Shown in pieces: positions 62,022-64,000 of a DNA stretch of 64,000 nucleotides. A program made the position numbers and the translations under genes. The stretch lies in contig OX457058.1 in the NCBI GenBank assembly GCA_949752795.1, forward strand, positions 166,906,223 through 166,970,222, given 5' to 3'. The notes beneath the pieces are model-generated. The model did not search any database. It worked only from the letters and a program-made list of their open reading frames with translations, and was not told the origin of the DNA. Source of the DNA: Hyperoodon ampullatus. Its lineage: Eukaryota; Chordata; Mammalia; Artiodactyla; Ziphiidae. The first letter of the stretch is position 1; every line of letters begins with the position of its first letter.

Positions 62022-63787
62022 CTGAAAAACCAGGTAAGTTAAAAACACCACCAACATCCTGCAGAATTTCTAACATGAGTTCCCGTAAGCATCTGCTGTC
62101 CTAAGCAATTTCTGATGAGTCACTGTGAAAATAACTCCCAGATCTTCCAGGTCTACTCTGGTGATTCTGTTTTCTGTATTTCAGCTTCTCAACAGTCCTC
62201 AGGATTCCCACCTTGCCTTTTTGCTTTAAACCTTTCCTTATTGCTTTTTTGCTCTCTTTTCCAAGGTCACTTTCATACTTGGTGGGGCTCTTTGTCATCT
62301 CTGTTTTTCACTGATTGGCTCTGTAATTAGATTGTGCTAGGTATTCAGAAGTTATATATATATGTAAGTATAATTTGTAAAGAATAAAGTTCTTGAAATA
62401 TTTTGTGCTTGGGTCTTTCCTTTTTTGCATGACATAAAGAATCTTTTAGGCTTGGATTCTCTTTCCCACAAGCTGTTAGAAATTTCAAAACCCCATCTAT
62501 TTATTTTACAATACACCGCACACAGACCTCGCACTGGCAGATTCCAAAGGGAAAAATGTGCACCTGTAAACTACACCCACAATAAGATCTTTTGCACAAC
62601 TCACTAGAGGCAAAAATAATAAGATTTGCTCCTTCGGGGTATGGTAAGTGTTGATGTTATTGAAGCTGGGTGATAGTACATGGATGATAGTTGATTATAC
62701 TCCTTACTTTTGTGGTATTTGGAAATTTTAATGATAAAAATGTAAAAAAAATACAGAAAAGATTTGTTATTCTCATCTTGTAAAAAAGAGTCAGGTTTAT
62801 ATTAGGCGTTATGGTGATGAACGATGCCATCGCTGGAAGGAGTGTGGCAGAGTCACAGCTGGAAGCTGGCATTTTCAAAACCGAAAGATTCGGTCCACTG
62901 CCCCGGCCACTCTCGGAGCCTGCATGTATGTCCCCTCACTTGCCACACCAAAGTGTTAAAACCTGCACGGATCGCACAACACCTTCACGGCTGTGTTGCA
63001 GGTGAGAGCCACATTTCAAAATGTGTTTTTTCTTCCACACTTCCCCAAGAAAAATTTGATCAAAGTAGGACACTTTCTTCACAATGTTTACTTTCGCCCT
63101 GCTGGGTGAGAATAAATGGAAAAAAACAAGCAGCAAGGACCATAATGGTAAAAAACCTTAACCAGGTGCCTCAGTCTTTTGGGCAACTTCTTCTTATCAC
63201 TAACCTTGACATGAAGTTAGAGAAAGACATTAAAACTCCATCGTATGTGGCGATCAATTGAGTTTTCTAGTTTCTGCTCAAACAGTACATTTTTGAGGTA
63301 CTACAATTGTTACAAATCAGGCTCTTCCCAGATTCAAAGCTGAACAAGAACATTTGAAGCGGAAAGCCTCTGTGCAGGAAGAGGAATGAAGGAAGTTGGG
63401 TTTACACATGAGCTGAAGTAGAGGTTGACTCTTGGCTTTACAGAAAAACTCAGGCTCTCCTAAGAGGGAAACACTGAGTGACATAGACCTTTTCAGTCCC
63501 ATATGACTTACATACAGGATGCATCTGAGTAGGAATTCCAATTCCAACTTACCATTTCTACTTTTGAAGCACATTCCCATGAAAAAGAAAAACCTGGAGT
63601 TGTACTGATTCACCGAAGTCCTTGGGGTGGGGTTGAGGCCTGAGGAGGGCTGTAGCCCAGGCCAGAAGCCCAGGGCTCTGAACAGCTTTGTTTTTGTGTA
63701 GCTAATGAACTGCTACTATTTCCTCTCTGCCTAGGAATCAAAAGGGTGGCAGCCCCCGCACACGTGGAGGGGCCCAGCCCCACTCAC
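62022..63787 (-). other. TTC7B: TTC7B intron between exons A and B (1.8 kb)
   Basis: The donor is GTGAGTG and the acceptor is TTTTTCAG. A possible L1 3'-end fragment lies near 62630-62760. Nothing else is recognised. Confidence 0.88.
62630..62760 (+). mobile_element. Possible old L1 3'-end fragment
   Basis: The phrases TGGTATTTGGAAATTTTAAT and GATAAAAATGTAAAAAAAAT resemble an old L1 3' end. Weak evidence. Confidence 0.33.
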
Positions 63788-63892
63788 CCAGTGAAGGGAG
63801 CCCATGCACAGCTTTGCGGCCAGAAGCGGGATGGTGGCGTCGTCTGGCTTCAGGCGGATGCACTCTTTCAGCACCTTCACCGCGCGAGCAGA
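63788..63892 (-). CDS. TTC7B: TTC7B exon A (first coding exon in window)
   Basis: This 105 bp exon has 35 whole codons (phase 0 at both ends), beginning [11 protein letters not shown] and ending KLCMGSLHW. It encodes the second helix of one TPR (ARAV...IRLKP with the Pro near TPR position 32) and the start of the next helix. The acceptor is an AAG, weaker than CAG, after a short pyrimidine tract; the donor is a strong GTGAGTG. The start was chosen because family members read GK-SARAV here and the sequence upstream of the AAG does not continue that homology. The previous exon lies above 64000. It corresponds roughly to residues 411-445 of the full-length protein. Confidence 0.93.
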
Positions 63893-64000
63893 CTTGGCAA
63901 AAGGAGATCATTTCTGTGAAACTCAACATTTTTGACGGAACCAAACACTAAAGCCTTCCCAGTGGGGTTTCTGGTTAGGATACCCTCTTAATGAGGTTTT

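Larger units (their letters stand above)
1..64000 (-). other. TTC7B: TTC7B gene, internal part (8 coding exons and introns)
   Basis: Eight minus-strand exons, read from high to low coordinates, join into one continuous 290-codon frame whose product matches what I know of mammalian TTC7B. Diagnostic segments include [66 protein letters not shown] and LHPWMTLAQIWLHA. The paralogue TTC7A differs clearly in these segments. TTC7B is a cytoplasmic TPR scaffold that, with FAM126 and EFR3 proteins, brings the lipid kinase PI4KA to the plasma membrane to make PI4P. All introns are GT-AG. The 5' exons and the last exons lie outside the window, so both gene ends are inferred to be beyond it. Confidence 0.95.

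Noticed and set aside
61656..62057. 133-codon ORF containing the exon B protein
   Set aside because: Only 61904-62021 is exonic. The flanks are intron read-through past a good acceptor and donor.

Overview
The window is mammalian genomic DNA, almost certainly from a cetacean or a very close relative. The main evidence is eight tRNA-derived SINEs of the CHR type, most of them very alike and several with clear target-site duplications. Artiodactyl-style L1 3' ends support this, as do old eutherian repeats (MIR, L2, hAT/MER-type elements). Nothing suggests bacterial, viral or plasmid DNA, and there are no operons, RBS sites or CRISPR arrays. Species identity is inferred from repeats only.

One gene can be supported: TTC7B (tetratricopeptide repeat protein 7B), on the minus strand, running right to left across the whole window. 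Eight consecutive internal coding exons are visible, called A to H here: 63788-63892, 61904-62021, 59625-59682, 53582-53654, 50890-51050, 31481-31597, 24345-24442 and 8917-9057. They total 871 bp, keep one reading frame through every junction, have GT-AG introns, and encode about 290 residues of the C-terminal half of the protein, roughly residues 411-700 of an about 843-residue family member. The 5' exons lie beyond 64000 and the last exons (about 140 residues, 3' UTR, poly(A) site) lie below position 1. No promoter, start codon, stop codon or poly(A) site of the gene is in the window.

Layout: 1-8916 is the intron 3' of exon H; 9058-24344 (15.3 kb), 24443-31480 (7.0 kb) and 31598-50889 (19.3 kb) are large repeat-rich introns; 51051-63787 holds the more closely spaced exons D, C, B and A. 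Intron content is old LINE and MIR debris, hAT elements, young SINEs, a (GT)16 tract, an (AC)n tract just upstream of exon E and a TCCA-type tandem repeat. TTC7B is a TPR-repeat scaffold of the plasma-membrane PI4KA (PI4KIIIalpha) complex with FAM126 and EFR3 proteins. The exons seen encode several TPR helices and the Ser/Thr-rich linker between TPR blocks.

I did not find a new biological system. The observations most worth checking are the UG-repeat tract next to the exon E acceptor, the inverted SINE pairs (one flanking the frame-neutral exon F), two SINEs that used the same target site, a weak donor on exon H, a perfect hairpin in a MIR copy, and a 146-codon antisense-of-repeat-free ORF in the largest intron.
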